Shown piece by piece: positions 44,682-53,148 of a stretch of DNA of 64,000 bases. Both the position numbers and the translations under genes were made by a program. How positions within the stretch are numbered: position 1 is the stretch's first letter; each line of letters starts with the position of its first letter. The stretch is from Bradyrhizobium sp. CSA112 (GTDB lineage: Bacteria; Pseudomonadota; Alphaproteobacteria; Rhizobiales; Xanthobacteraceae). The notes beneath the pieces were generated by a model, which was given only the letters and a program-made list of their open reading frames with translations, ran no database searches and was not told the origin of the DNA. The DNA lies in NCBI RefSeq assembly GCF_029051645.1, contig NZ_JAACFS010000029.1:33113-97112 (forward strand). Reading direction: 5' to 3'.

Positions 44682-45794
44682 ATGACCTCGCCCCAGCGCC
44701 TGCCGACCTCGTTGACACCGCTCGATATGGCGCTCGACGCCCTGTTGAACGGTCTGGAACCGGTCGCGCCGGTGGAAGTAACGCTCAAGGAAGCGCTGCG
44801 TTGCATCGCGGCCAGCACGCCGCCGCTGCCGGCTCATCCCCTGCGCGACACCGCCGCGGTGGACGGTTACGCCTTTTGCGCCCGCGATCTCGTCGGCGCG
44901 TCCTCGTATTCGCCGCTGCCGTTGGCGGCGCCACCGAGTTGGGTCGAGGCCGGCGAGGCCCTTCCGGAGGCCAGCGACTGCGTGCTGGATTCCGATTCCG
45001 TCGACCTATCCGGCCCGCTGCCGCAGGTGCTGGCGGAGGCGATTCCGGGACAGGGCGTGCGCCGGGCGGGTAGCGATATCGCCGCGGGCAGTCTCATCGT
45101 GCAAGCCGGGCGGCGCGTGCTGCCGCGCGATCTCCTGATGGCGCGTGCCGCTGGAATAGCGCGCTTGAACGTCCGCCGTCCGCGGCTGCGCATCGTCAAT
45201 GTCCCCGGCGGCAGCATGACGGCAGACCTGATCGAGGAGAGCGCGCAGGCTAGCGGCGCCGAAACCGTCTCCTTCACCGCCGTGGGCCGCGATGCCGGGT
45301 CGATTGCCGCGGCACTGGATGGCGGTTCCTGCGATCTGCTCCTCATCGTCGGCGGCTCCGGCGTCGGGCGCACCGACGCGGCGGTGACAGCATTGGCGGC
45401 GCGTGGCAAAATTCTCGCCCACGGCATTGCCCTGCAGCCCGGCCGCACCTCGGCCGTCGGACGCATCGGCAACACGCCCGTCGTGGTGTTGCCGGGCGCG
45501 CCCGATCAGGCCCTCGCGGCATGGTGGACGCTGGCGCTTCCCGCGGTCGATCGCCTCTCGGCCCGAACCCTGCGCAAGACAGTCATTTTGCCGCTGGCGC
45601 GCAAGATTGCATCTAGCGTCGGTATCGCCGAAATCGTGTTGCTGGAGCGGAAGCTGGATATGTGGATCCCGCTGGCGGTGGGCGAATTGTCGCTCGACGC
45701 AATCGCGCGCGCCGAGGCCTGGCTCACAGTGCCCGGCGGCGCGGAAGGCTTTGCGGCCGGCGCGCCGGTCGATGCCTATATATTGCGGGACTGA
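44682..45794 (+). CDS. MoeA-like molybdopterin-binding protein
   Basis: A 370-residue protein with divergent MoeA organisation. The N-terminal part has PLRDTAAVDGYAFCARDLVG (the TAAVDGYA motif of MoeA), a middle region QGVRRAGSDIAAGSLIVQAG, and a MoCF-binding domain with DLLLIVGGSGVGRTDAAVTA and PVVVLPGAPDQALAAWWTLA. Several MoeA active-site positions differ from the true MoeA at 51503, so it may be a specialised paralogue for loading or sulfurating cofactor. It ends one base before the next gene, suggesting an operon. Confidence 0.8.
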   Translation: MTSPQRLPTSLTPLDMALDALLNGLEPVAPVEVTLKEALRCIAASTPPLPAHPLRDTAAVDGYAFCARDLVGASSYSPLPLAAPPSWVEAGEALPEASDCVLDSDSVDLSGPLPQVLAEAIPGQGVRRAGSDIAAGSLIVQAGRRVLPRDLLMARAAGIARLNVRRPRLRIVNVPGGSMTADLIEESAQASGAETVSFTAVGRDAGSIAAALDGGSCDLLLIVGGSGVGRTDAAVTALAARGKILAHGIALQPGRTSAVGRIGNTPVVVLPGAPDQALAAWWTLALPAVDRLSARTLRKTVILPLARKIASSVGIAEIVLLERKLDMWIPLAVGELSLDAIARAEAWLTVPGGAEGFAAGAPVDAYILRD

Positions 45795-45795
45795 T

Positions 45796-47757
45796 ATGAG
45801 TTCAGGAATGACCAATACGCCCTCGCCAGGAGATCGCGACGCTAACGAGCAGGACCAGTTCCTGACGATCCTGTCGCGCGAGGATGCGCTGGCGCGTTTC
45901 GAAGCCGGCTTGTTTCCGCGTGCGATCGCGAGCGAAATGCGGCCGCTTGCCGAGGCGCTCGGCTGTGCGCTTGCTGAAGACGTGGTGGCGCCGATCGACG
46001 TCCCGCCGTTCGACCGCTCCAATGTCGATGGCTTTGCGGTACGTTCGGCCGATCTCGCCGCGGCCGGTGAGGCTTCGCCGGTTCGTGTGATGCTGAACGA
46101 CGAGGTGATCACCTGCGGTACCGCGCCGACGCGCCCGGTATTGTCGGGAACGGCTACGCCGATCGCGACCGGCGGTCCGGTGCCGCGCGGGGCCGACGCC
46201 GTCGTCATGGTCGAGCATACCCAGCTGGCGGGACCGCGCGCGGTCGAAATCCGCCGCGCCGCTTCCCCCGGACAATTCGTGTCCTATGCCGGTTCCGATA
46301 TCGCTCGCGGCGAGGCGCTGCTGCGCGCCGGGACCGTCATTGGGTCGCGCGAGATCGGGATGCTGGCGGCTTGCGGTATCGCGCAGGTGACCGTCGCGCG
46401 CCGGCCGCGCGTCGCAGTGATCTCCACCGGCGATGAACTGGTGCAGCCCGGTCAGCCGCTGCCTCCTGCCGCAATCTATGACACCAATGGTGCGATCGTC
46501 GCAGCGGCGGTGAACGAAAATGGCGGCGAAGCGGTGTTTCTCGGCGCCGTTGCCGATGACGAGGAACAGCTCGAAGCCGTAATGCGTAAGGCGCTGGAGG
46601 CCAGCGACATGCTGGTGCTGTCAGGCGGCACCTCAAAAGGCGCGGGCGACGTGTCCCACCGCATCATCGGCCGGCTCGGCAAGCCCGGCATCATCGCCCA
46701 TGGTGTGGCGCTGAAGCCCGGCAAGCCGCTGTGCCTTGCGGTGTGCGATGGCAAGCCCGTTATCATCCTGCCGGGCTTTCCGACCTCGGCGATGTTCACC
46801 TTCCACGACATGATCGTGCCGGTGCTGCGGCGGATGGCAGGCTTGCCGCCGCGCTCGGACGCCAAGGTCAACGCACGCGTACCGGTGCGGATCGCATCCG
46901 AACTCGGCCGCACCGAATTCGTCATGGTGTCGCTGGTCGAAGGCGCGGACGGGTTGATCGCGTACCCGACAGGCAAAGGCTCCGGCGCCATCACCTCCTT
47001 CGCGCAGGCCGACGGCTTTCTGCGCATCGATGCGCTGGCCGATCAGATGCCGGCTGGCAGCGAGGCCGAGGTGACGCTGTTCACGCCGCATGTGCGGGTG
47101 CCGGATCTCGTCATCGTCGGCAGCCACTGCACCGGGCTCGATCTCGTCACCGCGCCGCTGGCGCATGCCGGGCTCGTCGTGCGCTCGATTGCCGTCGGCA
47201 GCCTCGGCGGCCTCGCGGCCGCGAAGCGCGGCGAGTGCGATTTTGCGCCGATCCATTTGTTCGACGAGAAAACCGGGACCTACAACACGCCCTATCTCAG
47301 CGATGGGCTCGAACTGGTGCCGGGCTGGCGGCGCATGCAGGGCATCGTGTTCCGCAAGGGTGACAGACGCTTCGAAGGATTGAGTGCGGAAGACGCGGTG
47401 CGCGCCGCGCTCGCCGATCCCGCCTGCATCATGGTCAACCGCAACCAGGGCGCCGGCACGCGCATCCTGATCGACCGGCTGCTCGGCGGCGCGCGCCCGG
47501 ACGGTTACTGGAATCAGCCGCGCTCGCACAATGCGGTGGCGGCTGCGGTCGCGCAGCACCGCGCCGACTGGGGCATGACCATTGCGCCGGTCGCGCATGC
47601 GTCAAACCTCGGTTTCATTCCCTTTGCCGAAGAGCATTATGACTTCGCGCTGGTAAAGGCGCGCAAGCAACGGCCGGCGGTGCAGGCCTTTCTCAACGCG
47701 CTGGCGTCGGACGAGGGCCGCGCGGCGCTGGCGCAGGCGGGGTTTCGGCCCGCCTGA
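45796..47757 (+). CDS. MoeA fused to a periplasmic-binding-protein-like domain
   Basis: A 653-residue fusion. Residues 1-430 are MoeA-like: VPPFDRSNVDGFAVRSADLA, PRGADAVVMVEHTQ, VAVISTGDELVQPGQPLPPA, and LVLSGGTSKGAGDVSHRIIG with VIILPGFPTSAMFTFHDMIV. Residues about 435-653 form a binding-protein-like domain (VRVPDLVIVGSHCTGLDLVT; IMVNRNQGAGTRILIDRLLG). It has no signal peptide, so the binding domain is cytoplasmic and may sense molybdate, tungstate or a cofactor precursor (inference). Similar fusions occur in bacteria and archaea. The start is ATG 45796, directly after the previous stop. Confidence 0.85.
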   Translation: MSSGMTNTPSPGDRDANEQDQFLTILSREDALARFEAGLFPRAIASEMRPLAEALGCALAEDVVAPIDVPPFDRSNVDGFAVRSADLAAAGEASPVRVMLNDEVITCGTAPTRPVLSGTATPIATGGPVPRGADAVVMVEHTQLAGPRAVEIRRAASPGQFVSYAGSDIARGEALLRAGTVIGSREIGMLAACGIAQVTVARRPRVAVISTGDELVQPGQPLPPAAIYDTNGAIVAAAVNENGGEAVFLGAVADDEEQLEAVMRKALEASDMLVLSGGTSKGAGDVSHRIIGRLGKPGIIAHGVALKPGKPLCLAVCDGKPVIILPGFPTSAMFTFHDMIVPVLRRMAGLPPRSDAKVNARVPVRIASELGRTEFVMVSLVEGADGLIAYPTGKGSGAITSFAQADGFLRIDALADQMPAGSEAEVTLFTPHVRVPDLVIVGSHCTGLDLVTAPLAHAGLVVRSIAVGSLGGLAAAKRGECDFAPIHLFDEKTGTYNTPYLSDGLELVPGWRRMQGIVFRKGDRRFEGLSAEDAVRAALADPACIMVNRNQGAGTRILIDRLLGGARPDGYWNQPRSHNAVAAAVAQHRADWGMTIAPVAHASNLGFIPFAEEHYDFALVKARKQRPAVQAFLNALASDEGRAALAQAGFRPA

Positions 47758-47778
47758 CTCGGTTCGGGCATTGCCGAA

Positions 47779-48120
47779 TTACTTCTTTGGAAGCCGGCCG
47801 ACAAACCCGGCCGCCATGGCAATCCATATCTTGAAGGCGTCGTCGTCACATTCGTCGGCATCGACAAAGACAAGCCCGCCAAGGCGCTTGCCGCCCATGT
47901 CGACGATCGATGCGCCCGGTCGCCGCAAGGCCTCGGCCTCATTGTCCTTGCCGACGCGGAACATGAACCGATCCCGGCCCGACTTGGTCCGGTCGACGCC
48001 GCCAAGCATGTTTCCGTTCACGAGCAGACAGAGCCCGCCCATCATGCGTTTTTCGGTAACACCTTTGATGCCGCGCAGACCATCGCGGAAGCGTTGGGCA
48101 AGCGCGTCATCATAAGCCAC
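47779..48120 (-). CDS. TfoX N-terminal-domain protein
   Basis: A 113-residue protein with the TfoX_N pattern: LRGIKGVTEKRMMGGLCLLV and FMFRVGKDNEAEALRRPGAS, then GGLVFVDADECDDDAFKIWI. In enterobacteria TfoX/Sxy activates competence genes; stand-alone N-domain proteins elsewhere have unknown roles. The start is GTG 48120, three bases after the stop of the GFA-type gene, so they form a two-gene operon. Confidence 0.85.
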   Translation of the reverse strand: MAYDDALAQRFRDGLRGIKGVTEKRMMGGLCLLVNGNMLGGVDRTKSGRDRFMFRVGKDNEAEALRRPGASIVDMGGKRLGGLVFVDADECDDDAFKIWIAMAAGFVGRLPKK

Positions 48121-48123
48121 GGC

Positions 48124-48573
48124 TCAACTCGCGGATTTGGCAGCAATGACCTTCTGCGGTCCGCCTTCGGGCATGGTGGCAAAAACCGGCAATGCCGGAT
48201 TCACGTGATCCCAGGACGGCGCTCGGCTGGCATAGACGACCATCTGTGGCTTGGCGATTTCGGGGTCATCGAGCACGGAGGCACGCGGAAATACGACGCC
48301 AGGCATGCCAGAGTTCTTCGAGTAGATCGGCGATCCGCATGTCCCGCAGAAACCTCGGCTGATGATGTTGCCACTATCCGCCGCACGATCATAGAGCGTG
48401 ACGGAGCCCGTTACGTAGAATGCCTGTTCGGGTACGACGAGATGCGTGCAGTGGCCGGTACCACTCGACTTGCGACAGTCGATGCAATGGCAATGCCCGA
48501 CCATTTGGGCATCGGCCGTGCTTTTGAAACGAACGGCGCCGCACAGGCAGCCCCCGGTGAACCCCTGCGACAT
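48124..48573 (-). CDS. GFA (CENP-V/glutathione-dependent formaldehyde-activating) family protein
   Basis: A 149-residue zinc protein: GGCLCGAVRF, CHCIDCRKSSGTGH and GFCGTCGSPIYSK supply the cysteines of the GFA fold. Members are annotated as S-hydroxymethylglutathione synthases, but most have unproven functions. ATG 48573 has GGAGG at ideal spacing; the frame opens at 48585 without one. It is divergent from an HxlR-type regulator, with a palindrome between them. Confidence 0.88.
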   Translation of the reverse strand: MSQGFTGGCLCGAVRFKSTADAQMVGHCHCIDCRKSSGTGHCTHLVVPEQAFYVTGSVTLYDRAADSGNIISRGFCGTCGSPIYSKNSGMPGVVFPRASVLDDPEIAKPQMVVYASRAPSWDHVNPALPVFATMPEGGPQKVIAAKSAS

Positions 48574-48630
48574 GGCGTCCTCCATTCGAATTGCTTTCCT
48601 GATGACACAACGATAGCGTAATTAGTTGTA

Positions 48631-48647
48631 ACTTGCAAGATGCAAGT
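48631..48647. promoter_or_regulatory. Palindrome between the GFA and HxlR genes
   Basis: ACTTGCA-AGA-TGCAAGT gives perfect 7-base arms, with a looser outer pair GTTGT...ACAAC. It lies in the divergent promoter region, about 25 bases from the HxlR start, a likely autoregulatory operator. Confidence 0.55.
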
Positions 48648-48671
48648 CACTACAACGGAGAACTATCCCGC

Positions 48672-49031
48672 GTGACCCGTGAGCCACGATCTGGCTGCCC
48701 GATTGCATCGACGCTCGACATCGTCGGTGATCGCTGGACTCTGGTGATCCTGCGCGATCTGCTCAACGGCAAGAGCCGCTTCTCGCAGTTCCTCTCCTCG
48801 CCCGAGAAAATTACGACCAACATTCTGACCGATCGACTGGCTACGATGGAGTCCGCAGGCCTCGTCACAAAATCCGCCTACCAGGAACGGCCCACGCGTT
48901 TCGAATATACATTGACGCGTAAGGGCGAGGCCTTGCTTCCCGTCCTGCACGAGATGTGTCACTGGGCGAATGTCTACATTCCCGGAACCTGGACGCCACC
49001 TGCAAGCTTCATGGCACGGAAGCCGAGGTGA
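48672..49031 (+). CDS. HxlR-family transcriptional regulator
   Basis: A 119-residue winged-helix protein: SGCPIASTLDIVGDRWTLVI, LRDLLNGKSRFSQFLSSPEK, NILTDRLATMESAGLVTKSA and RFEYTLTRKGEALLPVLHEM. HxlR regulators often respond to reactive carbonyls or redox state through a Cys, as in CPIAS here. I take GTG 48672, with CGGAG about 11 bases upstream; a longer TTG reading from 48633 would overlap the palindrome. It probably controls the divergent GFA-TfoX pair. Confidence 0.85.
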   Translation: MTREPRSGCPIASTLDIVGDRWTLVILRDLLNGKSRFSQFLSSPEKITTNILTDRLATMESAGLVTKSAYQERPTRFEYTLTRKGEALLPVLHEMCHWANVYIPGTWTPPASFMARKPR

Positions 49032-49149
49032 CGCGCAAGCACTGTCCTATTCTGTCATGAGCGCCTTCGCGCTGCTCGATGGTGCAAAGATCGACGATTA
49101 CACCAAATGGTGGGGCGAGGACCGTCACTCGTCATCTGGCGTAACTCTC

Positions 49150-49277
49150 CGTAGTCGTCCCCGCGAACGCGGGGACCCATACACCGCGGCCGGCTGATGA
49201 AAGGCAGTGGTTGACGCCTTGCTTAACTCACAACGTACTGTGGTTATGGGTCCCGGCGTTCGCCGGGACGACGACGG
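49150..49277. repeat. Composite palindromic repeat (copy B)
   Basis: The left hairpin CGTCCCCGCGAACGCGGGGA with CCCATACACC pairs with the right half TGTGGTTATGGGTCCCGGCG and CGCCGGGACGACGACGG. It has the same two-part architecture as copy A at 43143-43285, in the gap before mobA. Confidence 0.8.
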
Positions 49278-49287
49278 AGAGACTAAC

Positions 49288-49905
49288 CTAACCCCCATCC
49301 AGGATGGCCAGCCGCTCCGCCTCCGCAATGTCGTCCATCGTATTGGCATTGAAAAACGGGTCGAGCGGCGTGGTCGGCCAGGATACCGTGGCAAGCCTGA
49401 ATCGCGCGGTCCAGCGGTCGATCTTCCTGATATCTTCGACCACAAGCGCGTGACGGAGCTGTTCGCGCAGGCCCACGCTCCACAGCCCGATCACCGGATG
49501 CGATTGCCCGTCGGAAGCGGCGACGGCAAGCTCGGCTTTCTCCGATTCGAGCGCACCATTGAGCCGCGACACTAGATCGCGTGGCAGGAATGGGCAGTCG
49601 GCCGCGGCGCTCAATACAAACTCCACGTCAGGCCGGTTGGCCGCGGCCCAATCGAGTGCCGCCAGAATGCCGGCCAGCGGGCCGGGGAAATCGGCGACGC
49701 CATCGGCAATGACCGGCAGGCCGAATGCCGCGAAGCGCGCCGGATCGCCATTGGCGTTCAGAATGAGGCCGTCGCATTGCGGCTTCAGCCGCGCGATCAC
49801 GCGGTCGAGGATGGTGCGGCCGCCGATCGTGCGCATCGGCTTGTCGCCGCCACCCATGCGGCGTGCGAGGCCGCCGGCGAGCAGCACGCCGGGAATGTCA
49901 GTCAT
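49288..49905 (-). CDS. mobA: Molybdenum cofactor guanylyltransferase MobA
   Basis: A 205-residue nucleotidyltransferase that attaches GMP to Mo-molybdopterin to give the MGD form used by formate dehydrogenase. The N-terminal motif is VLLAGGLARRMGGGDKPM, with LILNANGDPARFAAFGLPVI and a metal-binding Asp in LSAAADCPFLPRDL. A tail of NPNTPxD type is seen as DPFFNANTMDDI. Start 49905 (MTDIPGVLLAGG) is preferred to the longer frame. It overlaps fdhD by 8 bases on the same strand. Confidence 0.92.
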   Translation of the reverse strand: MTDIPGVLLAGGLARRMGGGDKPMRTIGGRTILDRVIARLKPQCDGLILNANGDPARFAAFGLPVIADGVADFPGPLAGILAALDWAAANRPDVEFVLSAAADCPFLPRDLVSRLNGALESEKAELAVAASDGQSHPVIGLWSVGLREQLRHALVVEDIRKIDRWTARFRLATVSWPTTPLDPFFNANTMDDIAEAERLAILDGG

Positions 49906-50785
49906 CGCTTTCACCTTTGCGCTTGTGCCGCGCGGATTCTTCCTCGACATAGTCGAGGTTCTGGTCGAACACGATCCGCTCCTGTCCTGATAGCGCGATG
50001 AAGCGCTTGCCGCGCGTGCGGCCGACCAGCGTCAGTCCGACCTGCCGCGCCAGTTCGACGCCCCACGCGGTGAAGCCCGAGCGCGAGACGAGAATGGGAA
50101 TTCCCATCCGCACTGTCTTGATCACCATTTCCGAGGTGAGGCGGCCCGTGGTGTAGAGAATCTTGTCGCCGGGATCGACGCCGTGGCGATAGATCCAGCC
50201 TGCGATCTTGTCGACGGCGTTATGGCGGCCGACGTCCTCGGTGTAGCACACAGGCGTGCCTTCCTTGCACAGCACGCAGCCATGGATCGCACCGGCTTCC
50301 AGATAGAGCGAGGGCATGGTGTTGATCGCGCGCGTCATCTGGTAGAGCCAGGACGTACGCAGCTCCGCCTTCGGCAGCGCGACGCTTTCAACCGCTTCAA
50401 GGAGATCGCCGAACGCGGTGCCCTGGGCGCAGCCGGAGGTCTGCGTGCGCTTCTTCAGTTTGGCCTCGAAATTGGTGTGGTGTTCGGTGCGCACCACCAC
50501 CACCTGAAGGTCGTCGTGATATTCGACCTCGGTGACGACGTCGTCGTATTTCAGCATGTTCTGGTTGAGGAGATAGCCGAGCGCTAGATATTCCGGATAA
50601 TCGCCGATCGTCATCATGGTGACGATCTCCTGGGCGTTCAGATACAGCGTCAGCGGTCGCTCCACCGGCACCCGGATTTCGACCGCCGCACCCGTCTGGT
50701 CGGTCCCGGCGACGCGCTCGGTCAGCCGCGGATCCTCAGGGTTAGGCACGATCAGGGGGGCGGGGGCTTTGTCGATTTTCATCAT
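49898..50785 (-). CDS. fdhD: Formate dehydrogenase sulfurtransferase FdhD
   Basis: A 295-residue protein that passes sulfur to the molybdenum cofactor of formate dehydrogenase. Motifs are ERPLTLYLNAQEIVTMMTIG, PEYLALGYLLNQ, GAIHGCVLCKEG (the Cys-x-x-Cys loop), EDVGRHNAVDKIAGW and LVSRSGFTAWGVELARQVGL. Two Met codons open the frame. Overlap with mobA marks an operon that serves the formate dehydrogenase at 58.9-63.4 kb. Confidence 0.95.
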   Translation of the reverse strand: MMKIDKAPAPLIVPNPEDPRLTERVAGTDQTGAAVEIRVPVERPLTLYLNAQEIVTMMTIGDYPEYLALGYLLNQNMLKYDDVVTEVEYHDDLQVVVVRTEHHTNFEAKLKKRTQTSGCAQGTAFGDLLEAVESVALPKAELRTSWLYQMTRAINTMPSLYLEAGAIHGCVLCKEGTPVCYTEDVGRHNAVDKIAGWIYRHGVDPGDKILYTTGRLTSEMVIKTVRMGIPILVSRSGFTAWGVELARQVGLTLVGRTRGKRFIALSGQERIVFDQNLDYVEEESARHKRKGESDD

Positions 50786-50857
50786 ATCCGCAGGTTAGCA
50801 TGACAATGGCTGTCAGCCGATATAAAGCATTTCAGGGTATCGACAATGCGGCCAACA

Positions 50858-50942
50858 CCGTCATTGCGAGCGAAGCGAAGCAATCCATAGCGCGCAGAAG
50901 GAAGCGTGGATTGCTTCGTCGCTTCGCTCCTCGCAATGACGG
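50858..50942. repeat. Large inverted repeat (CGTCATTGCGAG type)
   Basis: CGTCATTGCGAGCGAAGCGA and AGCAATCCA pair with TGGATTGCT and TCGCTTCGCTCCTCGCAATG of the other half, giving a near-perfect stem of about 35 bases. It lies between divergent fdhD and mobB. A half-copy with the same opening occurs near 63394. Confidence 0.8.
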
Positions 50943-50963
50943 TCAGAGCCGGTTCCGGAGCGC

Positions 50964-51494
50964 ATGATGAAAGTAATAGGCCTCGCGGGATGGAGCGGCG
51001 CCGGCAAGACCACCTTGCTGACGCGGGCGATCCCGCAGTTCGCAAAACAGGGCCTGCGCGTGTCCGTGATCAAGCACGCCCATCACGCCTTCGACGTCGA
51101 CGTACCCGGCAAGGATTCCTGGCGGCACCGCGAGGCAGGCGCGGCCGAAGTTCTGGTGTCATCGGGGCGGCGCTGGGCCTTGATGCATGAGCTGCGCGGG
51201 GCGCATGAGCCGCGTCTGCCGGAATTGCTGGCCAAGATCTCGCCGGTCGATCTCGTCGTGGTCGAGGGTTTCAAGCGCGAGCCGCACCGCAAGATCGAGG
51301 TCTATCGCGCCGCGAATGAAAAGCCATTGCTGTTCCCCGACGATCCCGGCATCGTCGGAATCGCGACCGATACGGCGGTTGAAACCAAGTTGCCGACTGC
51401 CCATCTCGACGATATCGAGGCTGTGGCCGCGATGATGTTGCGGTCTGCGATATCGCTCGAAGACGTGCTGGCGAAATGCGAAGCTGAGGGCTGA
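50964..51494 (+). CDS. mobB: Molybdopterin-guanine dinucleotide biosynthesis protein MobB
   Basis: A 176-residue P-loop GTPase. Walker A is VIGLAGWSGAGKTTLLTRAI (residues about 4-23), followed by VSVIKHAHHAFDVDVPGKDS, RHREAGAAEVLVSSGRRWAL and VDLVVVEGFKREPHRKIEVY, all standard for MobB. It assists MobA in MGD formation. It is followed 8 bases later by moeA. Confidence 0.93.
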   Translation: MMKVIGLAGWSGAGKTTLLTRAIPQFAKQGLRVSVIKHAHHAFDVDVPGKDSWRHREAGAAEVLVSSGRRWALMHELRGAHEPRLPELLAKISPVDLVVVEGFKREPHRKIEVYRAANEKPLLFPDDPGIVGIATDTAVETKLPTAHLDDIEAVAAMMLRSAISLEDVLAKCEAEG

Positions 51495-51502
51495 TCAGGC
51501 AC

Positions 51503-52759
51503 ATGGCGCAATTGTCCGACGATTGCTTTGCCTTCGGCGGCCCGATGGTGTCGGTCGATGAAGCCGTCGGTCTCATTGCCACGCGCGTGACGCCGGTTGT
51601 GGATATCGAGACGGTTACGCTCGCCCGCGCCGATGGCCGCATTCTGGCGCACGAGATCCTGGCGCCGCTGCCGCTGCCGCCCTTCACAAATTCCGCTGTC
51701 GACGGCTATGCGGTTTCGAGCCGCGACCTGCCGCAGAAGGAAGAACAGGCATTTCCGGTGATCGGCCGCGTTCAGGCGGGTAGCCTCGCGTCTGCACCGC
51801 TCAAGCCGGGGCAGGCGATGCGCATCTTCACCGGCGCACCGATGCCCGAAGGCGCCGATACCGTGTTCATGCAGGAAGACGTCCGCGTCGAGGGCGACAA
51901 GGTCGTGCTTCCGGCAGGCCTTAAGCCCGGCGCCAATGTGCGCCCTGCGGGTGAGGATATTCCCGCAGGCTTTGCGGCGCTGAAGGCCGGCCAGCGGCTG
52001 CGGCCGCAGGATGTTGCACTTGCGGCTGCGTTCGGCCTGACAGAGCTCGATGTCGCCAGGCGTATTCGCGTCGCGGTGTTCTCCACCGGCAACGAGCTGG
52101 CCTCGCCCGGCGAAGCGCGCTCCGCGGCGCAATTGTTCGATTCCAACCGTTTCATGCTGATGGCGATGCTGGGCCGGCTCGGCTGCGAGGTGAGTGATCT
52201 CGGCATCATCAGGGACGATCGCGCCGCGCTCGCAAGCGCCCTGCAGGAGGTCGCCGGCAGCCATGACCTGATCCTCACCACCGGCGGCGTTTCGACCGGC
52301 GAGGAGGATCACGTCAAGGCGAGTGTCGAAAGCGTCGGCAGGCTGGTGCTATGGCGGATGGCGATCAAGCCGGGACGCCCCGTCGCGATGGGCATCATCG
52401 GCGGCACGCCGTTCATCGGATTGCCGGGCAATCCGGTGGCGAGCTTTGTCACCTTCGTTCATGTGGTGCGACCGACTATTCTGGCGCTATCAGGCGCGCA
52501 GCCGGAGCCGCTGACGCCGATGCCGGTTCGCGCCGCCTTCAGCTACAAGAAGAAGATTTCGCGCCGCGAATATGTCCGCGTCACCCTGCGCAACGCCGCG
52601 GATGGCGCGCTCGAAGCGGTGAAGTTTCCGCGCGAAGGCGCAGGGCTTCTGTCCTCGCTGGCGGACACCGATGGCCTGGTCGAGCTTGGCGAAGACGTCA
52701 CGCAGGTAGCGCCCGGCCAGACGGTCGGGTTCCTGTCCTATGCAGGCCTGATCAATTGA
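51503..52759 (+). CDS. moeA: Molybdopterin molybdenumtransferase MoeA
   Basis: A 418-residue canonical MoeA that inserts molybdenum into adenylylated molybdopterin. It shows PLPPFTNSAVDGYAVSSRDL, IFTGAPMPEGADTVFMQEDV, VAVFSTGNELASPGEARSAA, LTTGGVSTGEEDHVKASVES (MoCF motif), WRMAIKPGRPVAMGIIGGTP and IGLPGNPVASFVTFVHVV. It is the most conventional of three MoeA-related genes in the window. The stop overlaps a possible start of the next gene (TGATG). Confidence 0.94.
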   Translation: MAQLSDDCFAFGGPMVSVDEAVGLIATRVTPVVDIETVTLARADGRILAHEILAPLPLPPFTNSAVDGYAVSSRDLPQKEEQAFPVIGRVQAGSLASAPLKPGQAMRIFTGAPMPEGADTVFMQEDVRVEGDKVVLPAGLKPGANVRPAGEDIPAGFAALKAGQRLRPQDVALAAAFGLTELDVARRIRVAVFSTGNELASPGEARSAAQLFDSNRFMLMAMLGRLGCEVSDLGIIRDDRAALASALQEVAGSHDLILTTGGVSTGEEDHVKASVESVGRLVLWRMAIKPGRPVAMGIIGGTPFIGLPGNPVASFVTFVHVVRPTILALSGAQPEPLTPMPVRAAFSYKKKISRREYVRVTLRNAADGALEAVKFPREGAGLLSSLADTDGLVELGEDVTQVAPGQTVGFLSYAGLIN

Positions 52760-52800
52760 TGTCCGTTGACGATGCGGGCCCGCTTCGCCATGTTCGGACC

Positions 52801-53052
52801 ATGACGACGACAAAGCTTGATCTAGCCGGGCTGAAATGCCCCCTGCCGGCATTGAAGACGCGCAAGGCGCTGAAGACCTTGCCGCCCGGCGATAGGCTGG
52901 AAGTGCTGTGTACCGATCCGCTCTCGGTGATCGACATCCCGAACCTCATTCGCGAGACCGGCGACAAGGTCGAAATCACCGAGCGCAACGAAAACCGCAT
53001 CGTATTCTTGATAGAAAAAGCAAATGGATCGATAGAAAAGGCAAATGTTTGA
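52801..53052 (+). CDS. TusA/SirA-family sulfurtransferase-like protein
   Basis: An 83-residue TusA-like protein: KLDLAGLKCPLPALKTRKAL contains the CPxP motif with the sulfur-carrying Cys, followed by LEVLCTDPLSVIDIPNLIRE. TusA proteins relay persulfide sulfur. Directly after moeA it may help sulfuration of the molybdenum cofactor, where E. coli FdhD uses IscS sulfur (inference). An upstream ATG at 52759 coupled to the moeA stop would add 14 residues; I prefer 52801 because the family starts at MTTTKLDL. Confidence 0.85.
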   Translation: MTTTKLDLAGLKCPLPALKTRKALKTLPPGDRLEVLCTDPLSVIDIPNLIRETGDKVEITERNENRIVFLIEKANGSIEKANV

Positions 53053-53148
53053 GCTATCCGGGCAGGCCGCAACTCCCGCGCGTCAATTTGACGACTTCAA
53101 TAGAACGCATGATTGCCGGGTGCGACGATCGGCCCTACAAAACCCGGC

